Below are positions 6,448 through 7,245 of a DNA stretch of 7,245 nucleotides, in pieces. The DNA comes from an uncultured Pseudomonadota bacterium. Lineage in GTDB: Bacteria > Myxococcota_A > Polyangia > HGW-17. Location: the NCBI GenBank assembly GCA_938004375.1, contig CALKWH010000083.1, forward strand, positions 1 through 7,245. Reading direction: 5' to 3'. The notes below the pieces were generated by a model. It saw only the letters and a list, made by a program, of their open reading frames with translations. It was not told the DNA's origin and ran no database searches. A program made the position numbers and the translations under genes. Each line of letters opens with the position of its first letter. The first letter of the stretch is position 1.

Positions 6448-6471
6448 TCGAAATCGAAATCGAAATCGAAA
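6448..6471. repeat. Hexamer microsatellite, four copies of TCGAAA
   Basis: Four exact tandem copies of TCGAAA sit in the convergent gap between the metalloprotease and the outer-membrane protein genes. They lie inside a possible 20-codon frame (6439-6501) encoding Ser-Lys repeats, which lacks a good ribosome site and runs into the facing gene's stop. I take the repeat as non-coding. Confidence 0.85.
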
Positions 6472-6497
6472 TGGCATCCCGAACACCGGCCTGCGCC

Positions 6498-7172
6498 CTA
6501 GAAAAATGCCATCAGGCCCAGGTAGCCGAACGACACGCCGTTGTTCTCCAGTTCGGTGGTCTGGTCGCTGATCCCCTCGATCACGGATTCGCCCTTCTGG
6601 TAGGTGAACTTCAGGCCCAGGTCGAGGGCCACGTGGTTGGTCAGCGAATACAGGAGCCCGCCGATGACGTTCACGCCGTAGAGCTCGCTCTTGGCCTCGT
6701 GGTCGTAGTCCGCGTCCCCCTCGCTGCTCTCGTCGCTGTATTCGCTCGAGACGCGGGTGTACTCGATTTCACCGCCGACGTAGGCGCACAGCCGCCCGCC
6801 GGTGGGGATCAGGAACCGAAGCCCCAACGAAAAGCCCAGCGGCTTCTCCTGGGTTTCGTCCTTGTACCAGTATCCCTCGTCGTTGCCGGTCCGCTTGAAC
6901 TCCTGGGTGTTCAGACCTACGGTGACCGACCCGGTGAGCGCGAGGGTCGGGGTCACGAAGTACCCGACCGTGGGGCTGAAGAGCACGCCCGAGCTCACGA
7001 AATCGAGGGTCGTGCCTTCCACCTCCCGGCTCTCGTCGTCCCGCGTGTAACCGACGGTGCCGCCCGCGAACATGGTTCCCGACTTCAGTTCCAGCGTGGG
7101 GCCGTCGGCCCGGGCGGCGCGAGGGACGAGGACAAGCGTCAGGATGAACAGGAACGGGAGCGCGGGTTTCAT
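6498..7172 (-). CDS. Outer-membrane beta-barrel protein (small, OmpX/OprF-N-like)
   Basis: A 224-residue exported protein of the small outer-membrane barrel type. Residues 1-22 are a signal peptide (MKPALPFLFILTLVLVPRAARA) with a probable cut before Asp23. The rest is built of alternating hydrophobic strands, for example GTMFAGGTVGYTR, LFSPTVGYFVTPTLALTGSVTVGLN, GFSLGLRFLIP, CAYVGGEIEYTRV, ELYGVNVIGGLLYSL, HVALDLGLKFTY and VSFGYLGLMAFF, fitting about eight strands. The loops between are rich in Asp, Glu and Ser (e.g. residues 143-160). It ends in Phe, the usual signal for the BAM insertion machinery. The exact family is not recognised; it could be a structural protein or a narrow channel. ATG 7172 has GAGGAGG 5 bases upstream. 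Only about 29 bases of native upstream DNA remain before the adapter, so its promoter and neighbour are missing. Confidence 0.85.
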   Translation of the reverse strand: MKPALPFLFILTLVLVPRAARADGPTLELKSGTMFAGGTVGYTRDDESREVEGTTLDFVSSGVLFSPTVGYFVTPTLALTGSVTVGLNTQEFKRTGNDEGYWYKDETQEKPLGFSLGLRFLIPTGGRLCAYVGGEIEYTRVSSEYSDESSEGDADYDHEAKSELYGVNVIGGLLYSLTNHVALDLGLKFTYQKGESVIEGISDQTTELENNGVSFGYLGLMAFF

Positions 7173-7177
7173 GGGGG

Positions 7178-7184
7178 CCTCCTC
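7178..7184 (-). promoter_or_regulatory. Ribosome binding site of the beta-barrel gene
   Basis: The minus strand reads GAGGAGG, 5 bases before the ATG at 7172. This confirms that ATG and rules out the longer frame in another phase that begins in the adapter. Confidence 0.8.
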
Positions 7185-7201
7185 GGTGGTTCGGAATCAG
7201 T

Positions 7202-7245
7202 AGATCGGAAGAGCACACGTCTGAACTCCAGTCACCGAATACGAT
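7202..7245. other. Illumina adapter, right contig end (artefact)
   Basis: Bases 7202-7235 are the 34-base TruSeq adapter beginning AGATCGGAAGAGCACACG, 7236-7243 are the index CGAATACG, and 7244-7245 begin the P7 sequence. The index is the exact reverse complement of the one at 8-15, so both ends come from the same indexed library. Real sequence ends at about 7201. Confidence 0.98.

Noticed and set aside
1..7245. Terminal inverted repeats of a transposon or linear element
   Set aside because: The inverted repeat is fully explained by Illumina adapter plus index. No transposase or flanking target duplication is present.

Overview
The window is one assembled contig of high-GC bacterial DNA, bounded at both ends by untrimmed Illumina adapter (1-49 and 7202-7245). 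Genomic sequence therefore runs from about 50 to 7201, and both terminal genes or their upstream regions are cut by the library or assembly rather than by biology. The organism looks like a Gram-negative, GC-rich bacterium: it has a lipoprotein signal, an outer-membrane beta-barrel and an alpha2beta2-type glycyl-tRNA synthetase. The Asp/Ala-repeat tether behind the lipobox of the metalloprotease is a style common in Myxococcota and related former Deltaproteobacteria. That placement is inference; there is no rRNA here to settle it.

The left half (50-4126) is one minus-strand gene train, in order of transcription rpsU (bS21), pdxA (pyridoxal phosphate synthesis), a small histidine-kinase-like protein without recognisable ATP-binding boxes, glyQ and glyS (cut at the contig end). 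Two junctions, pdxA/kinase-like and glyQ/glyS, are 8-base start/stop overlaps that imply translational coupling. A good sigma70-type promoter with a perfect TTGACA box precedes rpsU and may feed the whole train. A 118-base gap before glyQ could hold a second promoter, but none is convincing.

The right half holds two plus-strand genes divergent from rpsU: a protein of unknown function with a C-terminal membrane anchor, then, 26 bases later, a secreted metzincin-type zinc metalloprotease lipoprotein. A convergent minus-strand gene for a small outer-membrane beta-barrel protein lies at the right end. The 118-base convergent gap (6380-6497) carries a weak hairpin and four copies of the hexamer TCGAAA.

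The points most worth a second look are the ChpT-like phosphotransfer protein inside a housekeeping operon, the divergent promoters that appear to share one -35 box, mutually exclusive hairpins in the rpsU leader, the T8 tract at the start of the membrane-anchored gene, and the adapter artefacts that create false reading frames at both ends. I found no CRISPR array, transposon, tRNA or rRNA, and no clear multi-gene defence or biosynthetic system.
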